64,000 nucleotides of DNA from Epiperipatus broadwayi (taxonomy: Eukaryota; Onychophora; Udeonychophora; Euonychophora; Peripatidae): the NCBI GenBank assembly GCA_028023455.1, contig JAQFVV010000181.1, positions 74,501-138,500 of the forward strand. Direction: 5' to 3'. Of the stretch, positions 48,981-59,604 are shown one piece after another. How positions within the stretch are numbered: position 1 is the stretch's first letter; each line of letters starts with the position of its first letter. Both the position numbers and the translations under genes were made by a program. The notes below the pieces were generated by a model, which was not told where the DNA came from, did not search any database, and saw only the letters and a list, made by a program, of their open reading frames with translations.

Positions 48981-49927
48981 TTATTACTGACATGTGAGTG
49001 CCCAGAGATTTACAATATTTAAAATAATAGCACATTATTTGGAGTTAATAAAAACAAACTTTAATAAAAATGTTAAAAATTCACAGATTTATTTCATATT
49101 CAGAATTTCCACTTTCTTTTAATTATTTTTTCTTAATATTATTAATTAACACAGTTTTTGCATCTCATAGCCAAAATAAAAATCAACTTTTTGAAAAGAT
49201 TAATAAATTTATGCTAAAAAAAATCACTGATAGATAATTTAGCTATTCAATTTTTAGACCTTCTTCATTTTATTTAAATATTAGTTCATTTTTGTTGCTA
49301 CTAACTGGTTTTCAAGACTCATAATAAAAATTAAAATTAAATTTTTAAAAGCATACACAGATTTATACTCATAAAAATCATAAGAAATTTCAGATAATTA
49401 ATTTAGCAATTCAATAGTTAACATTTTTTTTTGTTTGAAAATTATTTTTTGGTTGAAGACAATAAACAGATACAAATTAATTAAGCATGTAGGCTTTACA
49501 AAATATGATAAAGATATCTAATTCTCTATATAAAAAAGAGAACAGCTCTTAAACAACATGCAACATGTATGTGTTGTGTCAACCAATGATATTCATTGTA
49601 TTACTTCCAGTCATTGAATGTTTTACTGTTTTGTTTTTTTTTATGTTTTTTATGACAGCAATATTGTTAAGCTTTTTCAATCTATGTTTTCTAATTAAAG
49701 GGAAAATATTATATGAATAAAGTAGAATAATTTTAAAAATATATGCGGAATATTATAGCTAAAGACACAGATAAACAAGTCAGAGTCTTCAGTGTATACT
49801 TTTTCCTTTACAATATATGATAAAGTTATATTGTTTAAGAGTTCGTTGTAAAATTTGTGTTTGTCATAATTCACTGAGAGAAAGTTGCTTCTTGGACAAT
49901 TTTTTCATGTACAAGTGTTATTGTAAA
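48981..49927. other. AT-rich DNA, nothing recognised
   Basis: No features seen. Confidence 0.5.
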
Positions 49928-50021
49928 AGACATATATAAGTACAAAACTTGAATATATATATATATTGATATGAAGACATATATAAGTACAAAACTTGAA
50001 TATATATATATATTGATATGA
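49928..50021. repeat. 47-bp tandem duplication
   Basis: The unit agacatatataagtacaaaa.. occurs at 49928-49974 and again at 49975-50021 with no visible difference, implying a recent event. Confidence 0.9.
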
Positions 50022-50102
50022 AGTCTTTCACGGGTTGCATATATAACAGACATATTTTGTCGGTTCATCCATGTTAAAAAATTTAAATATTAATATACCG
50101 AC

Positions 50103-50130
50103 GTTTCAACTTGATAACACAAGTCATCCA
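50103..50130 (-). ncRNA. Hammerhead-like motif, family C left copy
   Basis: The minus strand reads TGGATGA, a 5-bp stem (ACTTG/CAAGT with loop TGTTAT), then TGAAAC followed by GTC. This would correspond to a hammerhead core with two changes in the CTGATGA strand. Those changes hit conserved core positions, so it is probably inactive. Confidence 0.3.
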
Positions 50131-50318
50131 CTGGGTGATAAAAGGCCAGATTGTATCAATAAGCGAGATGATACAAGCAAACTTCCTTCTATTTGAAAAG
50201 ATTTTTTTAAAAAACATTCTTAATTTAACATTTTTGCTATTGGTGGAACTTTAACATTTTTTTTCAAATCAGTGATTGTAGCGCCTCTACAACTGTCTTT
50301 CTACTTTTTATCACACAG

Positions 50319-50346
50319 TGGATGACTTGTCTTATCAAGTCGAAAC
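50319..50346 (+). ncRNA. Hammerhead-like motif, family C right copy
   Basis: TGGATGA, stem ACTTG/CAAGT around TCTTAT, then CGAAAC. Same deviations from CTGATGA as the left copy; the GTC after GAAAC has become ATT. Confidence 0.3.
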
Positions 50347-50464
50347 ATTGGTATATTAAAATTTATTTTTTTGTAACATGGATGAACCCACAAAATATGT
50401 CTTTGACAAGTCATCATAGTTCTTATTAAATTAATATTTCTAAATTTTGCTCTAGTCAAAATAG

Positions 50465-52162
50465 TGTACTGGGTCGAACTGCCAAAACCACTTACTTATG
50501 TGTATATATAAGCTTTGGCCAGTTTCAAACTCCTTCATAATACATTTATAATCTTATAAATGTTATGTAAACAAACCGGCACGTTCAAGCAAAATGGGAG
50601 ATCTTATTGATAGCTTTAACTATCAACAATGGCGCATCTCGGCTGCTAGATTCAAACCCCTACTATCCAAAGACTTTATTTGTTTCGGGGTAAACCCCGG
50701 GGTTCTAGCTAGTCTGAGGACTAACATATGCGGACAGTAGGCTCATAATCCAGTGCTCGAAACATTCCCTAAAACTAGCTCAGTCTAATTTTAATTCAAT
50801 AACAAAATTTTACAAAATTTGTGGTGAAAAAGAATTAATAAAAAGGTTGGTAAAAAGAATTGACCGACAAATAAAGTTTAAGTTTGAAGACATTTTATTT
50901 TAATTAACATTAATTAAGTTTAAAGATAATTTATTACCCAACATTTATTGACTAAATTTAAACATCTTTATAAATCTAATATAATACACACACATTCTAA
51001 ATTAACATTTCTAAACTAGTTTAAATATTCTTGTAGATTTTAATAGTAGAACACTGGTATTTATCTAATTTAACTAATAACACTGATATAATGATCACGC
51101 ACATGTTAACTCATATAGCATTCACAAATATAATAATAAAGCATTAATAGCATTTGAAACTTAAACACACATATCAATAGTTCATTTTATGCATGCTTAT
51201 AGAGTTTATATAATTTGAATCTTAAATATTTACGAATTACAGCGGTGGATACTACGTATAAATGATAATAAATGTTTATCTAGGATTTTTGGAACAGGAA
51301 TATTGCTTGTTGTTGGCTGCTTCTGCTGCTTCTGATGGATTATATCTAACCGGTTAAATTTGGACATTTCTTGAAGAGATTTTATGCGAATCATTGGCTT
51401 TATTCTTGAAGACAGTTGAACGTTTGACGGAGGATTTCTGAGTTGTTATGCAGACATTATTTCACAGGCATGTTTTGATGATCTTGTTGGACTAAAAAGG
51501 CTGAAGCATGAGCATATATTTCCAAAAGCTGCTCAACAATGCATTTTTGTTTCTAGATACATAATAGAAATGCACTGTTATCTCAACTGAAATAAGACTG
51601 TCACTGCAAACTAGACTGAAAACTGCAAACTCAAAACTGGACATCCGATAAAAACCTAGCTATTTATGTATGCAAATTGTTTTCATTTTAATATCCTCCG
51701 GCAGTAATTAATCCTATGACAATGTGTTTTTGATTGATTGTTTAATTAGTAGTAGCTATTTCAAAACATGTTGTTTTCATATCTTTAATTAGTAGTGCAC
51801 CACTATGTTTTTTTAAATATATTTTTCATTTATTTATAATATTTAATACTGATACATTTAGTTTATATTCGCATGCACATATATAATTTTATTCTACACA
51901 TCAAAACTAGTTTTAATACTTTTTTTTAATCAATTCGAATGAAAAGAGATTTATATTTTGAAGCTTTTAATTTATAATAATAACACTCTTTAACTTTTAT
52001 GAACTCTTAGTTTTATCTTTTCTAAATGAAACTCCCCCTCTCCCCTTTTAATCAATTAATTTCTATTTTTTTTCAAACTCTTTTATGAAAGATTTTAATA
52101 ATAAATAATTTTTTTTTAGACAAAATTATTTTATATACATGTGCCAATTTGGCCTTGGCACA
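50465..52162 (-). repeat. 3' LTR (left in window)
   Basis: Nearly colinear with 55127-56810. Differences are scattered substitutions and small indels, for example an extra stretch near 51930 (ttttttttaatcaattcg) missing in the other LTR. The degree of difference suggests an old insertion. Contains a small inverted motif, gtgccaatttggccttggcac, at its right border that both LTRs share. Confidence 0.92.
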
Positions 52163-52186
52163 TTACACCCCCTTCCGTTTTAGAGT
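52163..52186 (-). promoter_or_regulatory. Polypurine tract of the LTR element
   Basis: The minus strand reads CTCTAAAACGGAAGGGGGTG and then TAA directly before the TGTGCC start of the 3' LTR. It would prime plus-strand DNA synthesis in reverse transcription. Confidence 0.65.
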
Positions 52187-53985
52187 AAAATGCATCATTT
52201 TTGACCATTTTATCTCTTGCAACTTTAATTCTTGATTCTAAATATTCATTTATTTTCTAAGTTTGCTTTTCGTAATGCTTTTACTTTTACATACCAAGAG
52301 AAATCTGTTTTGACTATCCTTTTCTTCAATATATGCCGAATACATTGCTCACAATAATCTAAATCATGGATAATGATCACTGGGACAAACTAATTTTGTG
52401 GCACAGGGATCTTTTGGAAATGATGCGGAAGCAGATTAGCTGACTTAAACTGACTTACATGTATAAAAAACGAAGCTTCATTTGCCAATTCTCTTGATCA
52501 GACTTGGAAAAATAAAGGTCACTGCAAAATGGCAGGAATTTTCAACTGTCCATTTTCAACTTATGCTTTGGAAAGAGGAATGATCCCTGATAAGTCCATT
52601 ACGGGTACTAAAATTTATCCAATCAGCAGCTTTAAACTTATCTTTAACTAAACTTATTTCTCTACTACCCTCATTCCCTTTTGCTCTAGATAAATTCCTA
52701 CACATGTGTATACATGCAGCATAATTATACACCTACTAATATTCTAAATATTGAGTTATTACTGGACTTGCTTACAGGGAATCTATAATAAATAAATCTC
52801 TTCTTGCACGCATCATGAGGTGCAGCAGTGCCAAGAAAATAACCTAAAAGGATATCTGGATAAATACATTTCAGATATGCATCATGAGGTATCGTATTTA
52901 TCCGAATATTACTAGTGTATGTGCACGTATATACACATGTATACTTATACACTCTTAATACACTTAGATTGACTTTATATTTTTATTATTAAACTTACAA
53001 CATTATTTTTAAATTCATATGAACATTATTCTAACATTTGTATTAATCTAATTTTACAATATTATTCTAAACTACCATGGACATCAGTTTTCATATTTAT
53101 TTATATTAATCTAATCTCGAATATTATTTTCAACCCTTACTCAACTTTTTTATCTATGTGCGTGTATTCAGAAAAACTTTTACTTTATTACGATTCATTA
53201 CTTACTCAACTTTTATTTTAACTATTTGACCTACTTATTTATTTACGAACATTTTCTTAATTAATATGTGCATTGATCACTTTTCCTAAGTATTGACCAC
53301 TTCAAATTCTTATTTTTCTAGAATGCATTTTTAGCTTTTATTTTCATCATTAGGTAATAAATGTAATGTTAAGAGAAGTAGGCAGCAAAGTATAAGGCAA
53401 TTCAAACACACAAATAGATTTTGTGCTGATTTAAACCAACTTTTAATTTCTTTGCCCAAATACTCACACACACCTCAATTCTATTTAATACACTTTTTTT
53501 TTTAATTTTATTTGATAATGTTTTATTTTCATTAATACTTTCATTATACACTTATTTCATTTTTATTTTTAAATAGTTATTTTTACTCTCCCTTTTTTTT
53601 TTTTTTAAAAAAAAACATTTTCATTTTGCTTGTCTCTTTTGATTTACACATTTATTTTGTTTGTGTCACGCTCCACTATGTTCTAGACTTATGAGCTGGG
53701 ATATCAATATAATCGATAAGACATAATCGAGGGTTTTCACATAAATTGTTTTATAGATGCTTTGACATTTTAAACTCTAAGATTGTTATTTTATTTTACT
53801 AAGACTAACTTTAATCATTTTTAATTATTCAAACTATCTTGATACTCGTTTTTACATTTATTTCCTTAAATTTTGTTAAACATTTTCCATTATTCCCGAG
53901 TCCATGGTCGTTATACACTAGGCCAAGCTGCCGAATCCATCAGATTACATATTTTTAATTTTTGTCTGGTGGTTCTTTATTATAT
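52187..53985 (-). other. Internal region of LTR element without ORF
   Basis: About 1.8 kb, AT-rich with many stops on both strands. No pol motif was seen (no DTG or DSG protease signature, no YXDD, no integrase pattern). The 75-codon frame at 52725-52952 has no domain. Confidence 0.6.
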
Positions 53986-53989
53986 ATTT

Positions 53990-55111
53990 TTTTCTGTATA
54001 TAGCCACTCATGCTGGGGGATTGAGAATCACCCCTGGGTCTTTCCTTAAATCTAGTACAAGAAATGTCAGGATCACTGTTGGTTCTTTGAAACATTTTTG
54101 TTCTCTTGGGACTATTAGAATAACGTCTCCTCCAGGGACTCCCCGAATTCGACCTATGTCTATATCTTACAGCGTTTACATCTGGCTCTCTAAGTTAGGG
54201 TTTGAATCCCCTATCTCTTGTGTCAAAAGTTGGTCTAGCTCTGTCAAAAGTGCTCAACAATTCCGCCATTTGTTCCACTGTTTTCCTTTCAGTTCCTATG
54301 AGCATTTGCTCGACATTATGAGGAAAACTATGGCAGACTATCCTGACAATTTGTTGTTCAGATAGTGGGTCTGCTGTTAAAGAGTGTAATTTCGCCACTT
54401 GCCTTCTAAAAAAAGAAATAAACGGTTCACCAGGTCACCATTTATCTTGCAATATCTGGTGGTGAAGATTTTCCTGATAATCTTTGCTCCAATAACTAGC
54501 TAAAATAGCAATTTTATATTCGGCAAAAGTGACGGGTTTTTTATATAAAGAGTCCCACCAAGATTGAGACCCCTTTGTAAATGGCTACAAGCTATTGCGA
54601 TCATAGCCTCCTCACTTAATTGATTCAGAGTGAAATAGCACTCCAAACTATTTAAATGCTCCATAGGAGCTTCACCTTGCTGGCCAGAAAATATCCGTAT
54701 TTTCAAAAACTGGTTCACGATTGCCGGATTGTTTATAATGTGCGTGTTTGCACTCAAGTGGTCACACTGTTTTATTTCCATTTGTGAACTATTCTTTTGA
54801 TTTAATTAAAATGCTAAATCCATCATTCCGATTTTTATCTCTTCAATTACTTTTCTATCTTCTATCTTATTTTTTCCAATTACTTGGTAAGCAGTCTCTA
54901 TTTGATTTTCTACTTGTGTTTTAATCTTTTCTATTTCTTCCCTAATTTCTCCTTTTATTTTATTTTGGACCATTTCGATCTGGTCCTTTAACTTTTCAAG
55001 CATTTCAACTTGCCCTTCCAATTTACTCTTCATTTCATTATTTTGGTTTTTAAGCTCTTCAACTATTTTTTTATATTCTTCGGCTGTTTCTTTTTGTTTT
55101 TTTAAACATGC
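53990..55111 (-). pseudogene. Degenerate gag of the LTR element
   Basis: Starting just inside the 5' LTR the minus strand reads a coiled coil (KQKETAEEYKKIVEELKNQN, then QVEMLEKLKDQIEMVQNKIK). After one in-frame TAA (about 54806) in the same frame comes MEIKQCDHLSANTHI, RIFSGQQGEAPMEHLNSLEC and EEAMIAIACSHLQR. A frameshift near 54575 leads to WWDSLYKKPVTFAEYKIAIL and FFRRQVAKLHSLTADPLSEQ, with stops near 54443 and 54197. The chain ends in an Arg/Ser-rich basic tail (RYRHRSNSGSPWRRRYSN). This is the layout of a retrotransposon Gag capsid: coiled coil, capsid with W-x-x-x-L..P-x-(T/S)-(W/F), basic RNA-binding tail. No CCHC knuckle is present. Gag would form the RNA-packaging particle. Confidence 0.8.
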
Positions 55112-55126
55112 AAGTTAATAAAGCTA

Positions 55127-56810
55127 TGATACTGGGTCGAACCACCAAAACCACTTACTATGCGTATATATAAGTTTTGGCCGGCTTCAAACTCCTTCAT
55201 AATACATTTATAATCTTATAAATGTTACGTGAACGAATTGGCTCGTTCGATCAAAATGGGAGATCTTATCGATAGCTTTAACTATCAACAATGGCCCATC
55301 TCAGCTGCTAGATTCAAACCCCTACTATCCAAATACTTTATTTGTTTTGGGGTAAACCCCAGGACATCAGCTAGTCTGAGGACTAACGTATTTGGGCAGT
55401 AGGCTCATAATCCAGCGCTCAAAACATTCCCTAAAACTAGTTCAGTCTAATTTTGATTCAATAACAAAATTATACAAAATTTGTGGTGGAAAGAATTAAT
55501 AAAAAGGTTGGTAAAAAGAATTGACTGACAAATAATGTTTAAGTTTGAAGACATTTTATTTTAATTAACATTAATTAAGTTTAAGGATAATTTATTACCC
55601 AACATTTATTGACTAAATTTAAATATCTTTATAAATCTAATATAATACACACACATTCTAAATTAACATTTCTAAACTAGTTTAAATATTCTTGTAGATT
55701 TTAATAGTAGAACACTGGTATTTATCTAATTTAACTAATAACACTGATATAATGATCATGCACATATTAACTCATATATCATTCACAAATATAATAATAA
55801 AGCATTAATAGCATTTGAAACTTAAACACACATATCAATAGTTCATTTTATGCATTCTTATAGAGTTTATATAATTTGAATCTTGGAATATTTACGATTA
55901 CAGCAGTGTCTACTACGTATAAATGATAATAAATAAATGTTTACCTAGGATTTTTGGAACAGGGATATTGCTTGTTGTTGGCTGCTTCTGCTGCTTCTGA
56001 TGGATTATATCTAACCAGTTAAATTTGACATTTCTTGAAGAGATTTTATGCGAATCCATTGGCTTTATTCTTGAAGACAGTTGAATGTTTGACGGAGGAT
56101 TTCTGAGTTGTTATGCAGACATTATTTCACAGGCAGGTTTTGATGATCTTGTTGGACTAAAAAGGCTGAAGCATGAGAATATATTTCCAAAAGCTGCTCA
56201 ACAATGCATTTTTGTTTCTAGATACATAATAGAAATGCACTTTTATCTCAACTGAAATAAGACTGTCACTGCAAACTAGACTAAAAACTGCAAACTCAAA
56301 ACTGGACATCCGATAAAAATCTAACTATTTATGTATGCAAATTGTTTTCGTTTAATATCCTCCGGCAGTAATTAATCCTATGACAACGTGTTTTTTGATT
56401 GATTGTTTAATTAGTAGTAGCTATTTCTAAACTTGTTGTTTTCATATCTTTAATTAGTAGGCACTACTGTGTTTTTTTAATATATTTTTCATTTATTTAT
56501 AATATTTAATACTGATACATTTATTTTACATTCGCACGCACATATATAATTTTATTCTACACATCAAAACTAGTTTTAAATTCAAATGAAAAGAGATTTA
56601 TATTTCGAAGCTTTTAATTTATAATAATAACACTCTTTAACTTTTATGAATTCTTAGTTTTATCTTTTCTAAATGAAACTCCCCCTCTCCCCTTTTAATC
56701 AATTAATTTCTATTTTTTTTTCAAACTCTTTTACGAAAGATTTTAATAATAAATTTTTTTTTTTTAGATAAAATTATTTTATATACATGTGCCAATTTGG
56801 CCTTGGCACA
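55127..56810 (-). repeat. 5' LTR (right in window)
   Basis: Direct repeat of 50465-52162. It should contain the element's promoter and polyadenylation signals. The sequence just outside the gag-proximal end (TAGCTTTATTAACTTGC on the minus strand) is not a typical TGG-starting tRNA primer site, so the priming tRNA is unknown. Confidence 0.92.
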
Positions 56811-57597
56811 TTAGATATATTATTTCTTTATCTGTGTTTAAAAATGCAGGTTGGAAAAAAATGAATTATCTAAGAATAATAATTTAAATAAATAACTGAT
56901 TTTTACACAGAAAATCATGTGATGTTTAAGAATCAAAACAATCAGACAAAACTTTTTGATTTCGGTTTTTCAATTTTCAGAATCTATTACTCTTCTATTG
57001 TGATAAATGCATGAATATAATGAAACTAGTTAATAACAGTGAATTTGTTTTTGTTTTATTTTTAAAAAAAAATATCTACTTTGTCTATTGATTTGATGTG
57101 AATGGTTTTTTTTTTCTTTTTTATTACTATTAAACATTATCTATAAATTAGAATCCAATGTATTGTGTAATGTTTGCAATGCTTTTTGATTTATTTCTTA
57201 CATCAGCATTTCCCTACTTTTTTTCTTTGACTGATGGGAAATTGATCTAGAAAAATGTTGTTGACTGAAAAGTTTACAAAATAAGGTGTTTTGTAAAAGT
57301 TTTACTTATTTTAAAATTCTACCCTACTCACCTGAAGGATTTCAGAAGACAACACTTTTTCTACTTTACCTAAATGAACTGATCAAAACAATGCAATATA
57401 TTTTACACACATGCTTTAATTGACATATACATTTAATTAACATAATTCTGTCTATTTTTATATGAATGCTATGGCCCTAGCAAAAATATTTATGGGCTGA
57501 TGCCAGTCTACAAACTGACAGCTGGGAAACCCTTTTTACATTATATGATTCATTACATTCCTAATTACAATTTTCACTTTTTTTTTCAAAATACTTA
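56811..57597. other. AT-rich DNA, nothing recognised
   Basis: No features seen. Confidence 0.5.
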
Positions 57598-57890
57598 TCA
57601 TCATCATCAACCATTATCAATCCATTGCAGGATGAAGGTCTCTTCAATTCAATCCATCTTTTTCTATCTGTAGCTTTCCTTCTCTACATCACCCCTGCAC
57701 ACTTTCTTATTTCATCTATCCATCTCACATGTGGTCTCTTTCTGGGTCTTTTAAATATTTTGGAATCCAGTTGAAAATTTCAATTGTCCATCTATTATCA
57801 TCTCTTCTAGCAATAGATCTAGCCCAACTCCACTTCAGTTTTTTAATTTTTTCAATGAGGTCCATAATACCTGTTTGTTCTTTTACTCAT
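57598..57890 (-). pseudogene. RTE LINE 3' fragment
   Basis: The minus strand matches the end of the RTE remnant at 25.98-26.29 kb: EQTG-type start, IKKLKWSWA, SIARRDDNRW, and the ERDHM/RKC region. It then ends in a repeated TGATGATGA tail (catcatcatcaa on plus). Multiple stops; only the C-terminal 90 or so codons and the 3' end are kept. Confidence 0.8.
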
Positions 57891-58094
57891 ACACACTTAT
57901 AATCTACATTAAACATTATATGTATATTTTTTGCATTTCCAATATGATAATAAAACTTAGGATTTATTTTTTCTTCCAACCAAAATAATTTTTTATATGA
58001 TATAAAACAAAATTATCTTCCTATTAACTATATTATTTTTTAAAATTAATCTTCAACTTAATTGTTATTATTATTGTTGCTGTTCTTCTTCTTC

Positions 58095-58375
58095 TTCAGT
58101 GCTTTTTTTCAGATGTCTTGCCTTAGGTATTTTAATTTTTCATCGATTTTAACCATTTTTGGACTGACTTTGTGTGTGTGTGTACTTTTTTCAAATTTAC
58201 TTATTATTTCACTTGATTTTTTACTTACTTTTTTTTGTACTTGATTTTTTTTACTTACTTTTGATGTCTAGCCTTAGGCATTTTAATTTTAATTTTTCAG
58301 CATTTTTTTCAGATGTCTTGCCTTAGATATTTTAATTTTAATTTTCCATCGATTTCAGCCATTTTTGTATAGAAA
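58095..58375 (+). repeat. Three diverged copies of a 40-60-bp unit
   Basis: cagatgtcttgccttaggta with ttttaatttttcatcgattt (about 58110) recurs in part at about 58262 (gatgtctagccttaggcatt) and again at about 58309 (cagatgtcttgccttagata, ccatcgatttcagcc). Short TTTTTTACTTACT repeats lie between. No gene. Confidence 0.75.
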
Positions 58376-59425
58376 TTTATCACTTCTAGGCTTCTTGGTG
58401 GTTCTACAGCATCACCTAGTGGTCACAGTACACAAAACTGAAAACTATCTTTTGAAATTATAAGTTTTATTTGATCAATTTTATGTTTATTGAACTTGTG
58501 GTTTCTTTAAATTAATATATGTGTCCATTTTCCTCCTTACCTTTTCTATTTAAGTATTTTTATTCATATTTAAAAATTATAAGCTTCTGATATTTCAAAA
58601 TTTATTTATTCCTTCCATTTTTTATATTTTGTATATTTTATTCACATGATTTGATCAAGCATAGGAATTTTTTTTTTTTTTTTAATTATTGATGTAAATT
58701 GTGATTTTGTAACAAATGGTCATATTGCAACCACATGTGAATTATTCTATGTCATTTGTCACTTGGATGCACCCACAATTGTTTTGGGCAGTCCTCAGAT
58801 TCAAAATGTCTGAGTGCACTTTAAATCAGTACCAAAATATATAAATAACTTATTTGCTCATAACAATTTTAGGTATTTTTCTGGTGCTATCATCATATCT
58901 ATAGAATGTTGATATTGACTAAATCAGCAATGAGTTTATGTTAGCCATTTAATTATATTTATAAGTAATCTATTCAATAATTGTTTTTGAAAGCACTTTT
59001 AATATAGTTGATAATAATGATAATTTCTGATTTTTTCTATTTTCACTAATTTTAAAATTGAAGTAATAAAGCAATATTAAGATAAGTTGGCACAAAGCTA
59101 TAATGCATATATTCCTAAAAATGTATAATACTTTAGAACCTGATCAATTTAAAACATAATCAGCCATTCAATATAGATCTTGGGTTTTTCTATCTTTAAT
59201 ATTCCTATAAACTGCTTTAACTTTTTTAAGCTTGAGATCTTTGACCATCTATATATCAATAATCGTATGCATAAACTCTAAAAAAAAATTATTAGTTTAT
59301 GAACTAAAGCAAATTGTGATAAATAATAAGATTGGAAATAATATTCTTATTTTTTCATATACTACTACTTATTACAGTTGTAATTATAAATTTATTTAAA
59401 TGCACATTGGCACATTGATTACGTA
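58376..59425. other. AT-rich DNA, nothing recognised
   Basis: No features seen. Confidence 0.5.
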
Positions 59426-59604
59426 AGTAATATTTATTAAGGCTGTAGCCTCAAGAACATGCGTATAAAAATGCGATAGTATGAACCTCTACAGGTAACC
59501 CTTTTCTTCCAATGAGTAAGCTTGTGGTTTAAGATCTGTAGAGGTCTCTACTATCGCATTTTTATACGCATGTTCTTGAGGCTACAGCCTTAATAAATAT
59601 TACT
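59426..59604. mobile_element. Fold-back element with 69-bp arms
   Basis: Arms 59426-59494 and 59536-59604 are inverted with about three mismatches; the loop is 41 bases. The ends read agtaatatttattaaggctg. The core aaggct..agcct plus acatgcgtataaaaatgcg is palindromic itself. Possible relation to 35.4-35.8 kb. No ORF. Confidence 0.88.

Larger units (their letters stand above)
50048..50403. mobile_element. Head-to-head pair of PLE-like family C 3' ends
   Basis: Arms about 50048-50145 (minus) and 50305-50403 (plus) are inverted copies of gacttgt(g/c)ttatcaagt, GAAAC, an AT-rich part, and ggatgaacc(c/g)acaaaata. Both 3' ends point outward, with about 160 bases between. The same sequence occurs singly at 23.54 kb and as a very short fold-back at 63.5 kb. 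The CGAAAC-type motif after a hairpin suggests PLE 3' ends; no protein is present to prove it. Confidence 0.6.
50465..56810 (-). mobile_element. LTR retrotransposon with gag only, minus strand
   Basis: Two direct repeats of about 1.69 kb (50465-52162 and 55127-56810) enclose 2.96 kb. Read on the minus strand each LTR starts TGTGCCAAGG and ends CCCAGTA(T)CA, so it has TG..CA ends. A polypurine tract (GGAAGGGGGTG) lies directly before the 3' LTR. The interior carries a degenerate gag next to the 5' LTR and then about 1.8 kb with no sign of protease, RT, RNase H or integrase. No tRNA primer site starting with TGG is seen. A clean target duplication was not found (ATAG on one side, TTAG on the other). 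Confidence 0.88.

Noticed and set aside
54021-54365. 114-codon plus-strand frame
   Set aside because: It is antisense to the Gag reading, which has family-like motifs; the plus frame has none.
58062-58244. Hydrophobic 60-codon frame resembling a signal peptide or membrane segment
   Set aside because: T-rich DNA reads as Leu/Phe in this frame; the region is made of diverged tandem copies with no coding conservation.
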